DNA from: JBCBCP01 sp039817385
GTDB lineage: Bacteria; Pseudomonadota; Alphaproteobacteria; Rhodobacterales; Rhodobacteraceae
Length of the DNA stretch: 64,000 nt
NCBI GenBank assembly: GCA_039817385.1
Contig: JBCBVY010000003.1
Span: 186,001 to 250,000 of the forward strand
Direction of reading: 5' to 3'
Both the position numbers and the translations under genes were made by a program. Below are positions 48,193 through 57,080 of the stretch, one piece after another; position 1 is the first letter of the stretch; each line of letters begins with the position of its first letter. Below the pieces are notes generated by a model. The model searched no databases. It saw only the letters and a program-made list of their open reading frames with translations, and was not told where the DNA came from.

Positions 48193-49997
48193 CAGTAGAC
48201 GCGGGCCTTGGGCGCGATCTTTTTCAGGTCGATGCCGCCATCGTTGTGGCTGGTCAGGGGCTGCGTGATCACGCCGCGGTAGCCAAGGCTCGCCGCGGTG
48301 CCCTTGAACCAGACAAGGCTGTGCTTGCGCCAGTTCTCGTCGTCGCGGTCCGGGTAATCCTCGTGCGCGTGGGCGCCGCGGCTTTCTTTGCGCGCCGCCG
48401 CAGCCGTAACCGTGGCCACCGCGTTGGGCAGCAAGTTGGTCAGCTCCAGCGTCTCCATCAGGTCGGAGTTCCAGACCAGCGAGGTGTCGGTGACCTTCAG
48501 ATCGCCCGTCTTGCCCGCGATGTCCTGCATCGCCTTCTCGCCCTCGGCCAGGGTCTTGTCGGTGCGGAAGACGGCGGCGTCGCGCTGCATCGTCTTCTGC
48601 ATCTCAAGCCGCAGCTCGGCGGTGGGCACGTGGCCCTTGGCATAGCGCAGACCGTCAAAGCGGGAGAACGCCGCCTCGACCGAGCGCTGGTTCGGTGTCG
48701 GCACCGGCGCATCTGCATCCACCACGTCGCGGGCGCGGATCGCAGCGGCGCGGCCAAAGACCACGAGGTCAATCAGCGAGTTGGAGCCGAGCCGGTTTGC
48801 CCCGTGCACGGACGCGCAGCCTGCCTCGCCCACGGCCATCAGGCCCGGGGCAACAGCGTTCGGGTCGTCCTTGGTCGGGGCAAGCACCTCGCCCCAGTAA
48901 TTCGTCGGAATGCCGCCCATGTTGTAGTGCACCGTGGGCAGAACCGGGATCGGCTCTTTGGTGACGTCCACACCCGCGAAAATGCGCGCGGATTCAGAGA
49001 TGCCCGGCAGGCGCTCGGCCAGTGTTTCCGGCGGCAGGTGGTTGAGGTGCAGGTGGATGTGATCGTTTTCCGCGCCCACACCGCGGCCCTCGCGGATTTC
49101 CATTGTCATGCAGCGCGAAACCACGTCGCGCGACGCCAGGTCTTTGTAGGTCGGCGCGTAGCGTTCCATGAAACGCTCGCCTTCGGAGTTGGTGAGGTAA
49201 CCGCCCTCGCCCCGCGCGCCTTCGGTGATGAGGCAGCCCGCGCCGTAAATGCCGGTCGGGTGGAACTGAACGAATTCCATGTCCTGAAGCGGCAGGCCCG
49301 CGCGCGCGGTCATGCCGCCGCCGTCGCCGGTGCAGGTGTGCGCCGAAGTGGCAGAGAAATAGGCGCGGCCATAACCGCCCGTCGCGAGCACAACCATTTT
49401 GGCCGCGAAAAGGTGCATGGTGCCGTCGTCCAGCTTCCAGCACAGTACGCCCTGGCACACGCCGTCATCGGACATGATCAGGTCGATCGCGAAATACTCG
49501 ATGTAGAACTCCGCGTTGTTCTTCAGCGACTGACCGTACAGCGTGTGCAGGATCGCGTGGCCGGTGCGGTCGGCGGCGGCGCAGGTGCGCTGCACCGGGG
49601 GGCCTTCCCCGTATTCGGTGGTGTGCCCGCCGAAGGGGCGCTGGTAGATCTTGCCCTCTTCGGTGCGGGAGAACGGCACGCCGTAATGCTCAAGCTCGTA
49701 GACCGCCTTGGGCGCTTCTTTGGCGAGATATTCCATCGCGTCGGTATCGCCGAGCCAGTCGGAGCCCTTCACGGTGTCGTACATGTGCCACTGCCAGCTG
49801 TCCGGGCCCATGTTGCCGAGGCTGGCCGCGATGCCGCCTTGGGCTGCAACAGTGTGCGAGCGGGTCGGGAACACCTTGGTCACGCATGCGGTGCGCAGCC
49901 CCTGCTCCGCCATGCCCAGCGTGGCGCGCAGTCCGGCGCCACCGGCACCGACGACCACGACGTCATATTCATGCGTCTCGTAATCATATGCAGCCAT
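48192..49997 (-). CDS. sdhA: Succinate dehydrogenase flavoprotein subunit
   Basis: 601 residues. FAD-binding VVVGAGGAGLRATLGMAEQG; covalent-FAD His in TRSHTVAAQGGI; substrate/catalytic region QFHPTGIYGAGCLITEGARGEGG (in two pieces) and RLGSNSLIDLVVFGR. It oxidises succinate to fumarate in the TCA cycle. Order sdhC-sdhD-sdhA with close spacing. Confidence 0.98.
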   Translation of the reverse strand: MAAYDYETHEYDVVVVGAGGAGLRATLGMAEQGLRTACVTKVFPTRSHTVAAQGGIAASLGNMGPDSWQWHMYDTVKGSDWLGDTDAMEYLAKEAPKAVYELEHYGVPFSRTEEGKIYQRPFGGHTTEYGEGPPVQRTCAAADRTGHAILHTLYGQSLKNNAEFYIEYFAIDLIMSDDGVCQGVLCWKLDDGTMHLFAAKMVVLATGGYGRAYFSATSAHTCTGDGGGMTARAGLPLQDMEFVQFHPTGIYGAGCLITEGARGEGGYLTNSEGERFMERYAPTYKDLASRDVVSRCMTMEIREGRGVGAENDHIHLHLNHLPPETLAERLPGISESARIFAGVDVTKEPIPVLPTVHYNMGGIPTNYWGEVLAPTKDDPNAVAPGLMAVGEAGCASVHGANRLGSNSLIDLVVFGRAAAIRARDVVDADAPVPTPNQRSVEAAFSRFDGLRYAKGHVPTAELRLEMQKTMQRDAAVFRTDKTLAEGEKAMQDIAGKTGDLKVTDTSLVWNSDLMETLELTNLLPNAVATVTAAAARKESRGAHAHEDYPDRDDENWRKHSLVWFKGTAASLGYRGVITQPLTSHNDGGIDLKKIAPKARVY

Positions 49998-50080
49998 ATC
50001 TTGGCCTCCTTTGATCAGGTGGGCGCGTGGCGCGCGGCCCAGTTATGTCGGCGCGCCGGGCGATCCGGCGCGCGGCGGCG

Positions 50081-50452
50081 TCAGAGCGCCATCCGAACAA
50101 TTGCGAAAATACCGGCCGCGATCAGACCGTAGCCGATGGCCTTGGCCGCAACCATGCTCAGCTTGCCCGCGGTGCCGTGCACGTAATCCTCCAGCGCCTC
50201 CAGCACCTCTTGCATGGTGTGCCAAACGACCACTGCCAGGGACAGGATCGTGATCAGCGCAATGCCCGGCTGAGCAAAGTACGCTGTCACATCTGCATAG
50301 CTGCCGCCGATGGCAGAGGCGAGGATCACCACAAGCGCAGGGATCGCAAAGCAGAGCAAGATTGAGCTGACCATCATCTGCCAGTGGTGACGCGTGCCAT
50401 CCCGGCCAGAGCCGAGGCCGGAGACACGTTTGCGGTCGGTAGCGTAGCGCAT
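50081..50452 (-). CDS. sdhD: Succinate dehydrogenase membrane anchor SdhD
   Basis: 123 residues, three membrane helices (ILLCFAIPALVVILASAI; IALITILSLAVVVWHTMQEVLE; AKAIGYGLIAAGIFAIV). The heme/quinone-side HTMQEVLEDYV-like stretch (WHTMQEVLEALEDYVHG) is typical. It anchors SdhAB with SdhC. ATG at 50452 lies 10 bp behind the sdhC stop; an upstream extension in frame is not supported. Confidence 0.93.
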   Translation of the reverse strand: MRYATDRKRVSGLGSGRDGTRHHWQMMVSSILLCFAIPALVVILASAIGGSYADVTAYFAQPGIALITILSLAVVVWHTMQEVLEALEDYVHGTAGKLSMVAAKAIGYGLIAAGIFAIVRMAL

Positions 50453-50462
50453 GGCGGGCTCC

Positions 50463-50846
50463 TTAAAACGCGATAAAGACAAGAATAGTAAGGACTGTGG
50501 CGCCGGCAATCATGCCAAGCGCCATTTTCTCGGATGTCTCAACATCAAGCGCAAAGCCGAAATCCCAGATCACGTGGCGCAGGCGGCCAAGCATGTGGTA
50601 GAACACCGCCCAGGTCGCGCCGATCAGCATGATCGTGCCAAGCGCCGAGGTCATAAACCAATTCCACGCGGCGAAATACTCGGCGTTTGTTGCCGCCGCA
50701 AACAGCCAAGCGACCACCAGCACGGCGACGACGTAAGTGGCAATGCCTGTGAGCCGCACGAGGATCGACGACATGGACGTCAGTTGTGGGCGGTAAACTT
50801 GCAAATGGGGCGACAGGGGTCGCGCTCCGCGATTGACGTCTGGCAT
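50463..50846 (-). CDS. sdhC: Succinate dehydrogenase cytochrome b556 subunit SdhC
   Basis: 127 residues with three helices. RPLSPHLQVYRPQLTSMSSILVR is the SdhC N-terminal signature and YHMLGRLRHVIWDFG holds the heme-ligand His. First gene of the operon; SD GAGGAG is 6 nt before the ATG at 50846. About 120-150 bp upstream lie two TGTGATCACA-type palindromes. Confidence 0.95.
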   Translation of the reverse strand: MPDVNRGARPLSPHLQVYRPQLTSMSSILVRLTGIATYVVAVLVVAWLFAAATNAEYFAAWNWFMTSALGTIMLIGATWAVFYHMLGRLRHVIWDFGFALDVETSEKMALGMIAGATVLTILVFIAF

Positions 50847-50964
50847 GATGGCTCCTCGGGTGGCTGTCCGCGACACATGATGTACTGCTTTTTACGCGCG
50901 TGTCACGCGGGCGGAGCGGCTCAGGGGCGCGGTGTTTTGGCGCAAGCCAGCAGTTTTCCTGCTT

Positions 50965-50997
50965 TTGCGATCACAAGGATTGATCGTGTGATCACAA
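50965..50997 (-). promoter_or_regulatory. Paired TGTGATCACA palindromes upstream of sdhC
   Basis: TTGCGATCACAA (50965-50976) and GTGTGATCACAA (50986-50997), centres 21 bp apart. The second covers the stop codon of the DUF1194 gene. The same paired motif precedes sucC at 58716-58747. Confidence 0.65.
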
Positions 50998-51654
50998 ATC
51001 TGATGGATCGACCGCGCTCACCTGCCGGGTGATTTCGCGCAGCAGCTTACGGCGGATCTGGGCGGGGTAATCCTCGAACCCGTTGGCCGTTACGACAAAG
51101 GCGCCTTCCCCGGTAATCAAATTCTCGAAGAAATAAGCGGTTAGGTCTGTTTCATCCGTTTCAATTGCCAGCGCGTTCACCGTAATGCCCGCGGCGCGCA
51201 GCGCGGGTTTTTGCACCGCCGGTGCGCCGCCTTCGTTCGAGACACCGTCGCCCGACACATCAATCACCCGCCGTTTGCACTGCGGCACATCAGCAAAGCT
51301 GGTGCGGCCCAGCGCCAGCGCCTCACCAATCGCGGTCGAGTAGTGGCGCCAGACGCGCGGGTCCCCTTCGACCCGGGCGGCAAAGGCATCGGTGTCCGCG
51401 AAAGAGGTCATCGCGGTCCAGGGGATGGTCACCCGCTGGCGCGACGATCCGGTCCACTGCATCAGCGCGACCGAGGCGTTCTGCTCCACCAATGCCTGCG
51501 ACACGACCCCGTCGCGCAGCGCCGCCGCCAGCCCGTCCATCTGGACCCGGTATTCGTCCGCATCCACGCTGCCCGAGACATCAACCGCGAGCAGCAGCGC
51601 CAACTCGCAGGCACTGACAGGCAGGGGCAGACAGGACAAAAGCCAACGCAGCAT
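50992..51654 (-). CDS. DUF1194 protein with von Willebrand A-like fold
   Basis: 220 residues; cleavable N-terminal hydrophobic segment (WLLSCLPLPVSACELALLLAV). A MIDAS-like DVSGSVDADEYR begins the VWA domain, with RVIDVSGDGVSNEGG and ITVNALAIE further on. It is predicted to be exported and to bind ligands via a metal ion. It is the nearest gene upstream of the sdh operon, same strand, and its end overlaps the putative sdh operator. Confidence 0.85.
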   Translation of the reverse strand: MLRWLLSCLPLPVSACELALLLAVDVSGSVDADEYRVQMDGLAAALRDGVVSQALVEQNASVALMQWTGSSRQRVTIPWTAMTSFADTDAFAARVEGDPRVWRHYSTAIGEALALGRTSFADVPQCKRRVIDVSGDGVSNEGGAPAVQKPALRAAGITVNALAIETDETDLTAYFFENLITGEGAFVVTANGFEDYPAQIRRKLLREITRQVSAVDPSDL

Positions 51655-51710
51655 GGCCGGAGCCTAACGCCATCACGGTAAAAGGGAAGCCACGCGGTCG
51701 CAGGCGCAGA

Positions 51711-52739
51711 TCACATCGGGATGAGCGCCCAGTAATCAAGGTCCAAGAGGACCGGGGGCAGGTACTTGCCATCGTCCCCGCGCAGCTCGAACGGGGCGCC
51801 GCCCTTCGTCGCCACAAGCCGCAGGCGCAGGGCGCCAACCCCGGGCGCGGCAGTTTCCGCCTTGTCCAGAACTTCGGTCCACGCGCGCACCGTGTCGCCC
51901 GCAAGGCAGGGGTTCGCGTGGGCGCCGGCGTTCAGGCCCACAACCATCTGCGCATTCGCCAGCCCATTGAACGACAGCGCCCGCGCCATTGAGATCACGT
52001 GGCCACCATATATCAGTCGGCTGCCATCGGGGCGGGCGGAGGTGTCGAAGTGGACCTTTGCCGTGTTCTGCCACAGGCGGGTCGCCATCATGTGCTCAGC
52101 TTCTTCGATCGTGACGCCATCGACATGGTCGATCGTTTCGCCCACGGCGTAGTCGCCCCAGCGGTGCGGCTCCCCGGATTGGGTGAAGTCATAGACGGTG
52201 AAATCGAGGCCTTCGGGGACGTGCAGGCTGGCCGGGTCTACGACCTTTGCCAGCTCCGGCACCACCGCTTCGGGCGCATCGGCATCCGGGTTGCCTTTGC
52301 GCACCATGACCCAGCGCACGTAGTCCATCACCGTCTCGCCTTGCTGGTTCGTGCCCGTGGTGCGCACGTAGACGACGCCCGTCTTGCCGTTGGAATTCTG
52401 TTTCAGGCCAATCACTTCGGAGGAGGACCGCAGCGTATCCCCGGCCCAGACCGGCCGGTGCCACCGCCCCTCCGCATAGCCCAAATTCGCCACCGCGTTC
52501 AGCGACACGTCCGGAACGGTTTTGCCAAAGATCGTGTGAAAAGCGATCATATCATCCAGCGGCGCGGCCTTGAGCCCGCAGGCCTGCGCGAAGGCATCGG
52601 ACGAATAGACCGCGTGCCGCGCGGGGTAGAGCGCGTGATACAGCGCCCGCTCCCCCTGCCCCACTGTGCGCGGCACCGCGTGGTCCAGCACCATGCCCAC
52701 GCGGTAATCTTCGAAAAAGCGGCCGGGATTCGTCTTCAT
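51711..52739 (-). CDS. mch: Mesaconyl-CoA hydratase
   Basis: 342-residue MaoC-superfamily double hotdog enzyme that hydrates mesaconyl-C1-CoA to beta-methylmalyl-CoA in the ethylmalonyl-CoA pathway. Landmarks: FFEDYRVGMVLDHAVPRTV, VWAGDTLRSSSEVIGL, HWG-like RWGDYAVGETIDHVDG and YGGHVISMARALSFNGL. The order mcl2-nnrU-DUF1737-mch is a recognised Rhodobacter arrangement. ATG at 52739 (or 52742) overlaps the DUF1737 stop. Confidence 0.93.
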   Translation of the reverse strand: MKTNPGRFFEDYRVGMVLDHAVPRTVGQGERALYHALYPARHAVYSSDAFAQACGLKAAPLDDMIAFHTIFGKTVPDVSLNAVANLGYAEGRWHRPVWAGDTLRSSSEVIGLKQNSNGKTGVVYVRTTGTNQQGETVMDYVRWVMVRKGNPDADAPEAVVPELAKVVDPASLHVPEGLDFTVYDFTQSGEPHRWGDYAVGETIDHVDGVTIEEAEHMMATRLWQNTAKVHFDTSARPDGSRLIYGGHVISMARALSFNGLANAQMVVGLNAGAHANPCLAGDTVRAWTEVLDKAETAAPGVGALRLRLVATKGGAPFELRGDDGKYLPPVLLDLDYWALIPM

Positions 52740-52942
52740 CATTGCTCTCCGAGCTTTGTGTCTGGCGTGTATGTGCCGGGTGCCTCTTTGGTCACCGCCT
52801 GCCCGCAGCGCATCGTGCCATTGGCCGCGTCAAAGGCGTAGGTGGGGCTGCCGTGCAGGTCCCAACCCTTGTTCAGCGCGTCCGTGACCTTGTGACAGAA
52901 GGCGCTGGTATCGTCGGCGGTCAGAAAGCGGTAGAGCTTCAT
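52739..52942 (-). CDS. DUF1737 small protein
   Basis: 67 residues (MKLYRFLTADDTSAFCHKVT...GTMRCGQAVTKE), a DUF1737 singleton. Function unknown. It overlaps both neighbours by 1-4 bp, tightly coupled in the mcl2-mch operon. Confidence 0.88.
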   Translation of the reverse strand: MKLYRFLTADDTSAFCHKVTDALNKGWDLHGSPTYAFDAANGTMRCGQAVTKEAPGTYTPDTKLGEQ

Positions 52943-53487
52943 GACGGGAAGGGCCAGACGCCCAGCCAGACGTGGATGCCGGCGACAGCGGCAAAGCTGA
53001 CCAGCGTGATGACGACCAAAAGGATGTCCTTTTTTGCCTCACCAGGTGCGGGGCGCTGCCACTCCGGCTCCGACCGGTTGATCAGGATGACGGAGCCAAC
53101 CGCCCAGGCCAGCAATCCGCCGAACAGGATGACCGAGGCCAGATCGCCATTTACCAAAAGGTGCGCCGTCGCCCAGATCTTGACCGCAATCAGCTGCGGG
53201 TGGCGCATCGCCCCGCGCAGACGCCCCGTCGTGGCCGAGATGCCGTAGACGAAAAAGGCGATAAGCATCAGCAGGTTATTAACGTGCACCATGAAGCTGG
53301 GCGGGGTCCAGACCGTGACCCAATCCGCCCAGCGGTAGCCGTAAATCATCATCACGAGCGAGGCCACGATGGCGACAGCCACCAGCCCTTTGCCCGGATC
53401 GCCCATCCGCTCCCGCACGTCCGGGGCGAGCCGCTTGAAGTAATGGGCTGCGGCCCAAAGCAGCAGACCCGCGATCAGAAGGATCAT
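52939..53487 (-). CDS. NnrU-family membrane protein
   Basis: 182 residues with ~5 helices. Family segments: LLLWAAAHYFKRLAPDVR, GYRWADWVTVWTPPSFMVHVNNLL (pieces), RGAMRHPQLIAVKIWATAHLLVNGDLASVILFG. NnrU proteins were linked to nitrite/NO metabolism and resemble isorespiratory or methyltransferase-like membrane proteins; no denitrification genes are adjacent here. Overlaps mcl2 and DUF1737 by 4 bp. Confidence 0.88.
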   Translation of the reverse strand: MILLIAGLLLWAAAHYFKRLAPDVRERMGDPGKGLVAVAIVASLVMMIYGYRWADWVTVWTPPSFMVHVNNLLMLIAFFVYGISATTGRLRGAMRHPQLIAVKIWATAHLLVNGDLASVILFGGLLAWAVGSVILINRSEPEWQRPAPGEAKKDILLVVITLVSFAAVAGIHVWLGVWPFPS

Positions 53488-54341
53488 GCCTCTGCCTCCA
53501 TCGCCGCGATCTGGTCGGCTTGTGCAAGAAGCGCCCGTGCGGTGGCGACGTGCAGGTTCTCCACGATCTTGCCATCGACCACAGCAACGCCCTGCCCCGA
53601 GGCTTCGACCGCGTCAAAGGCGGCGATCTGGCGGCGGGCGAGGTCCAGCTCCGCCTCAGACGGGGAAAAGGCGGTGTTGGTCACGTCAACCTGCGCCGGG
53701 TGGATCAGCGTTTTGCCGTCAAAGCCCATGTCGCGGCCCTGTTCGCACTCGGCGCGCAGGCCCTCTTCGTCCTTGAAGGCATTGTAGACCCCGTCGATGA
53801 TCGCGCAGCCCTGCGCCTTGGCCGCCAGCAGGCACAGGCCGAGGCCAGCCTGAAGGCCCAGCCGGTCGGGGCGGAAGCGCGTCTCAAGCTCTTTGGCCAG
53901 ATCGTTGGTGCCCATAACCATGCCCTGCAGGCGGTGGTGCGCGGCGATGGCAGGCGCGTTGATCATGCCCAGCGGCGTTTCCATCATCGCCCAAAGCGAC
54001 GTGGTGCCGGTGATCTCTTCGAGCGCGTCAAGGTCGGCGGGGCCGTTCACCTTAGGCAGCAGGATCGCGTCGACGTCCATTTCCGCCGCGGCGCGCGCAT
54101 CATCCTTGCCCCAAACCGTATCCAGCCCGTTGATCCGCACGATCTTCATCCGTGCGCCGTAACCGCCGGTTTTCAGCGCCTCCGCCAGCGTGTCGCGCGC
54201 CGCCTCTTTTTCGTCCGCGGTAACCGCATCCTCCAGATCAAAGATGATTGCATCCACGGGCAGCGTGCGCGCCTTGTCCAGCGCGCGCGGCTTGGAGCCG
54301 GGGATGTAGAGGACGGAACGGAGCGGGCGATCTTGGGCCAT
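53484..54341 (-). CDS. mcl2: (3S)-malyl-CoA thioesterase / malyl-CoA lyase-like (Mcl2)
   Basis: 285-residue citrate-lyase beta (CitE) superfamily protein: RSVLYIPGSKPRALDKAR, AIIFDLEDAVTADEK, PKVNGPADLDALEE, MMETPLGM, GTNDLAKEL and GKTLIHPAQVDV. The sequence and short length match Mcl2, the (S)-malyl-CoA thioesterase of the ethylmalonyl-CoA pathway, rather than the ~318-residue lyase Mcl1. SD GGAGG is 6 nt before the ATG. First gene of the mcl2-mch operon. Confidence 0.88.
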   Translation of the reverse strand: MAQDRPLRSVLYIPGSKPRALDKARTLPVDAIIFDLEDAVTADEKEAARDTLAEALKTGGYGARMKIVRINGLDTVWGKDDARAAAEMDVDAILLPKVNGPADLDALEEITGTTSLWAMMETPLGMINAPAIAAHHRLQGMVMGTNDLAKELETRFRPDRLGLQAGLGLCLLAAKAQGCAIIDGVYNAFKDEEGLRAECEQGRDMGFDGKTLIHPAQVDVTNTAFSPSEAELDLARRQIAAFDAVEASGQGVAVVDGKIVENLHVATARALLAQADQIAAMEAEA

Positions 54342-54664
54342 GTGGAGCCTCCGGGCTGGCGAAATGTTGCGCCCTTGGGCCATTTTTCGCAGCAATTTGC
54401 AAGACGCGTTCCGCTGCGATGCGGCAAAATTCAAATGTGCAACACCTTCTGTGCGCCGCGTTAACCAATTTCCAACTTCTGCGCGGCAGGCTTTTCCCTG
54501 CGCCGGAACCCGCCTCTGGAGGACCGTTACGGCAGAGCCGCCGATGATTTTCGGAAGGGACGGTTCGGCGCGGCTACTTTACCGGGGCCGCCCGGGCACC
54601 GCTGGGAACCAGCATGGCTCGATGACTTGGGCGACGCCTTTTTCGAAGAAAAGGCTGAAGCGAA
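54342..54664. other. Divergent upstream region, 323 bp
   Basis: Holds the mcl2 leader (TTGC-rich motifs 54391-54446, e.g. AATTTGCAAG and TGTGCAACACC) and the leader of the secreted protein at 54665. A perfect hairpin GCCTTTT-TCGAAG-AAAAGGC sits at 54636-54655, 9 bp before that ATG, and a smaller GCAGG...CCTGC stem near 54485. No coding sequence seen. Confidence 0.5.
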
Positions 54665-54970
54665 ATGAAGACTTTTGTGATGGCGGCCCTGCTGGCCGCA
54701 ACGACCGCGCCGATGGCGCTTGCCCAGAATGCCCGCAATTGCGGCCCGCGCGAGGTTGTCGTGGACCGGCTGGCCGATGGCTATGGCGAGACGCGCCAAT
54801 CGATGGGCCTTGGCGCGAACAACTCCGTGGTGGAGGTTTTTGCCTCGCCCGAGACCGGCACCTGGACAATCACCGTGACGATGCCGAACGGCGTGACCTG
54901 CCTTGTCGCCTCCGGTCAGGCGTTTGAGGAACTGGCCGAAGCGCTGCCCGCGCCCGGCAACGACGCCTGA
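54665..54970 (+). CDS. Small secreted protein of unknown function
   Basis: 101 residues; signal peptide MKTFVMAALLAATTAPMALA, mature part with two Cys (NCGPREVVVDRL and GVTCLVASG, probably a disulfide) and beta-strand pattern (NNSVVEVFASPETGTWTITVT in pieces). I do not recognise the family. No strong SD. Hairpins on both sides. Confidence 0.75.
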   Translation: MKTFVMAALLAATTAPMALAQNARNCGPREVVVDRLADGYGETRQSMGLGANNSVVEVFASPETGTWTITVTMPNGVTCLVASGQAFEELAEALPAPGNDA

Positions 54971-54982
54971 TCGCCCTGCACC

Positions 54983-55073
54983 GATGGCCCGTCCCCGGAT
55001 GAAGGGCGGGCCATCTTCGGCCGCGGTGCGGAAACTTAGTAAGTTTCCGGTCCGATTTCTTACCAAGAAATCG
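54983..55073. terminator. Three hairpins at convergent gene ends
   Basis: Stem GATGGCCCG/CGGGCCATC (54983-54991 with 55007-55015), palindrome with arms CGGAAACTTA/TAAGTTTCCG (55029-55049) and palindrome with arms CGATTTCTT/AAGAAATCG (55053-55073). The TauE gene ends at 55079 on the other strand. Confidence 0.7.
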
Positions 55074-55078
55074 CGCCC

Positions 55079-55834
55079 CTAGGTCAGACCGTCCCAAATC
55101 AACTTCGTGCCGGTCAGCACCAGAAGCACGTAAGTCAGCGCGAAAAAGGCGCGCTCCGGCACCATGTGATGCGCCTTCACCCCCAGCCACGCGCCCAGCA
55201 GCGCAAAGGGCGCAAGGGCAAGATTGGCCAGCGCCGTCTGCGCGGTGAACATGCCCAGGAAGGCGTAGGGGATGAATTTCGCGATGTTGATCACCCAGAA
55301 GAGCAGCACCGTAGACCCTTGATATTGCGTCTTCGTCAGCCCGCGGCTTAGCAGGTAGACCGCCGCAGGCGGCCCGCCCGCATGGCTGACAAAGCTGGTA
55401 AAGCCCGCGACCAGACCCGCCAGCGCCCCCGCCCTTTCCCCCAGCGGCGCGCGGCCCAGCCGCAGCCAGCCCCGCGCCTGCGCCAGCTGCCACGCGACAA
55501 AACCCAGCGAAATGGCCCCGATCAGCACGCGGAAGACGTCCGCATTTGCGACCTGATACAGCGCTGCGCCCAGCGCCACACCCGGTATCCCGCCGAGGAT
55601 CAGCACCCGCGTCTCGGGCCACGCCCATTTGCGCCAATAGGGCCGCAGCGTCGTCACGTCGATCAGCATCAAAAGCGGCAACATCACGCCCAGCGCCAGC
55701 CCCGGCTCCACCACCAGCGCAAGCAGGGAGGCGGACGCAAAGGCGGCGCCGGAGCCGAATCCTCCCTTCGAGATCCCCGCGAAGATCACGGCAGGGCCCG
55801 CGATGGCAAAAAAACCGGGGGTCAGGTCAAGCAT
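55079..55834 (-). CDS. TauE/SafE-family permease (second copy)
   Basis: 251 residues, about eight helices, with the family motifs AGISKGGFGSGAAFASASLLALV and ALAGLVAGFTSFVSHAGGPP. The family exports sulfite or organic anions; the substrate here is unknown. Not close in sequence to the copy at 33709. Divergent from mdh. Confidence 0.87.
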   Translation of the reverse strand: MLDLTPGFFAIAGPAVIFAGISKGGFGSGAAFASASLLALVVEPGLALGVMLPLLMLIDVTTLRPYWRKWAWPETRVLILGGIPGVALGAALYQVANADVFRVLIGAISLGFVAWQLAQARGWLRLGRAPLGERAGALAGLVAGFTSFVSHAGGPPAAVYLLSRGLTKTQYQGSTVLLFWVINIAKFIPYAFLGMFTAQTALANLALAPFALLGAWLGVKAHHMVPERAFFALTYVLLVLTGTKLIWDGLT

Positions 55835-55998
55835 TGAAGCCAGAGGCGGAAAAGCACTGTCATGTTCCGGGCTTAGACCACGCCCAAGCCCCGCGCCAAG
55901 CCCCTGCGGGCAGGTGCCGCAGCGCGGCAGGCTTGATTGAAGCGCGGTTTACGCATACCCAGCGCGCCAAATTGACAGTGCAAACGGAGACACTTCTC

Positions 55999-56961
55999 AT
56001 GGCCAGACCCAAGATCGCGCTGATCGGCGCAGGGCAAATCGGCGGCACGCTCGCCCATCTCGCAGCGATCAAGGAGCTTGGGGACGTCATCCTGTTCGAC
56101 ATCGCCGAAGGCACGCCCGAGGGCAAGGCGCTGGACATCGCCGAGTCCGGTCCGTCCGAAGGGTTTGACGCGTCGCTCAAGGGCACCCAGTCTTATGCGG
56201 ACATCGCGGGCGCGGACGTCTGCATCGTAACCGCTGGCGTGCCGCGCAAGCCGGGCATGAGCCGCGATGACCTTCTTGGCATCAACCTCAAGGTTATGAA
56301 GGCCGTGGGTGAAGGCATCCGCGATCACGCGCCGGACGCCTTCGTGATCTGCATCACCAACCCGCTCGACGCGATGGTCTGGGCGCTGCGCGAGTTTTCG
56401 GGCCTGCCGCACAACAAGGTCTGCGGCATGGCGGGCGTGCTGGACAGCGCGCGCTTCCGCCACTTCCTCGCCGAGGAGTTCGAGGTGTCCATGAAGGACG
56501 TGACCGCCTTCGTGCTGGGCGGGCATGGCGACACGATGGTGCCGTCCGTACGCTATTCAACCGTTGCGGGCATCCCGCTCCCGGACCTGATCGAGATGGG
56601 CTGGACCACGCAGGAAAAGATGGACGCGATTGTGCAGCGCACCCGGGATGGCGGCGCAGAGATCGTGGGCCTGCTGAAGACCGGCTCCGCTTTCTACGCG
56701 CCAGCGACCTCCGCGATCGAGATGGCGGTGTCTTATTTGCGCGATCAGAAGCGTGTGCTGCCCTGCGCGGCCTATTGCGATGGCGAATTTGGCCTCAAGG
56801 GCATGTATGTCGGCGTGCCGACCGTCATCGGCGCAGGCGGCATCGAGAAGATCGTGAACATCAAGCTGAACAAGGAAGAGCAGGCGATGTTCGATACCTC
56901 CGTCGCCGCGGTTCAGGGCCTTGTGGACGCCTGCAAGGGCATCGACAGCTCGCTGGCCTGA
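55999..56961 (+). CDS. mdh: Malate dehydrogenase
   Basis: 320 residues, LDH-like MDH (NAD-dependent): IALIGAGQIGGTLAHLAA, VTAGVPRKPGMSRDDLL (with substrate Arg), NPLDAMV, VLDSARFRHFLAEE and catalytic GGHGDTMVPSVR. It converts malate to oxaloacetate in the TCA cycle. SD GGAG 9 nt before the ATG at 55999; a strong intrinsic terminator follows, so it is expressed separately from sucCD. Confidence 0.98.
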   Translation: MARPKIALIGAGQIGGTLAHLAAIKELGDVILFDIAEGTPEGKALDIAESGPSEGFDASLKGTQSYADIAGADVCIVTAGVPRKPGMSRDDLLGINLKVMKAVGEGIRDHAPDAFVICITNPLDAMVWALREFSGLPHNKVCGMAGVLDSARFRHFLAEEFEVSMKDVTAFVLGGHGDTMVPSVRYSTVAGIPLPDLIEMGWTTQEKMDAIVQRTRDGGAEIVGLLKTGSAFYAPATSAIEMAVSYLRDQKRVLPCAAYCDGEFGLKGMYVGVPTVIGAGGIEKIVNIKLNKEEQAMFDTSVAAVQGLVDACKGIDSSLA

Positions 56962-56985
56962 CGCGCCCGAACGCTGTAGAATTTG

Positions 56986-57015
56986 AGGCCGGTCGCGCAG
57001 CGTCCGGCCTTTTTT
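56986..57015 (+). terminator. Intrinsic terminator of mdh
   Basis: AGGCCGG/CCGGCCT stem (56986-56992 with 57004-57010), 11-nt loop, then TTTTTT. Confidence 0.9.
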
Positions 57016-57080
57016 GTGTGCAAAAAGCACGCCCATATCCGAAGCCCCGCGATCCAGAGCACATGGCGCACGCTGGACGT

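Noticed and set aside
53484..54341. Annotation as malyl-CoA lyase Mcl1
   Set aside because: Shorter than Mcl1 and with the RSVLYIPGSK opening of Mcl2; synteny with mch also favours Mcl2.
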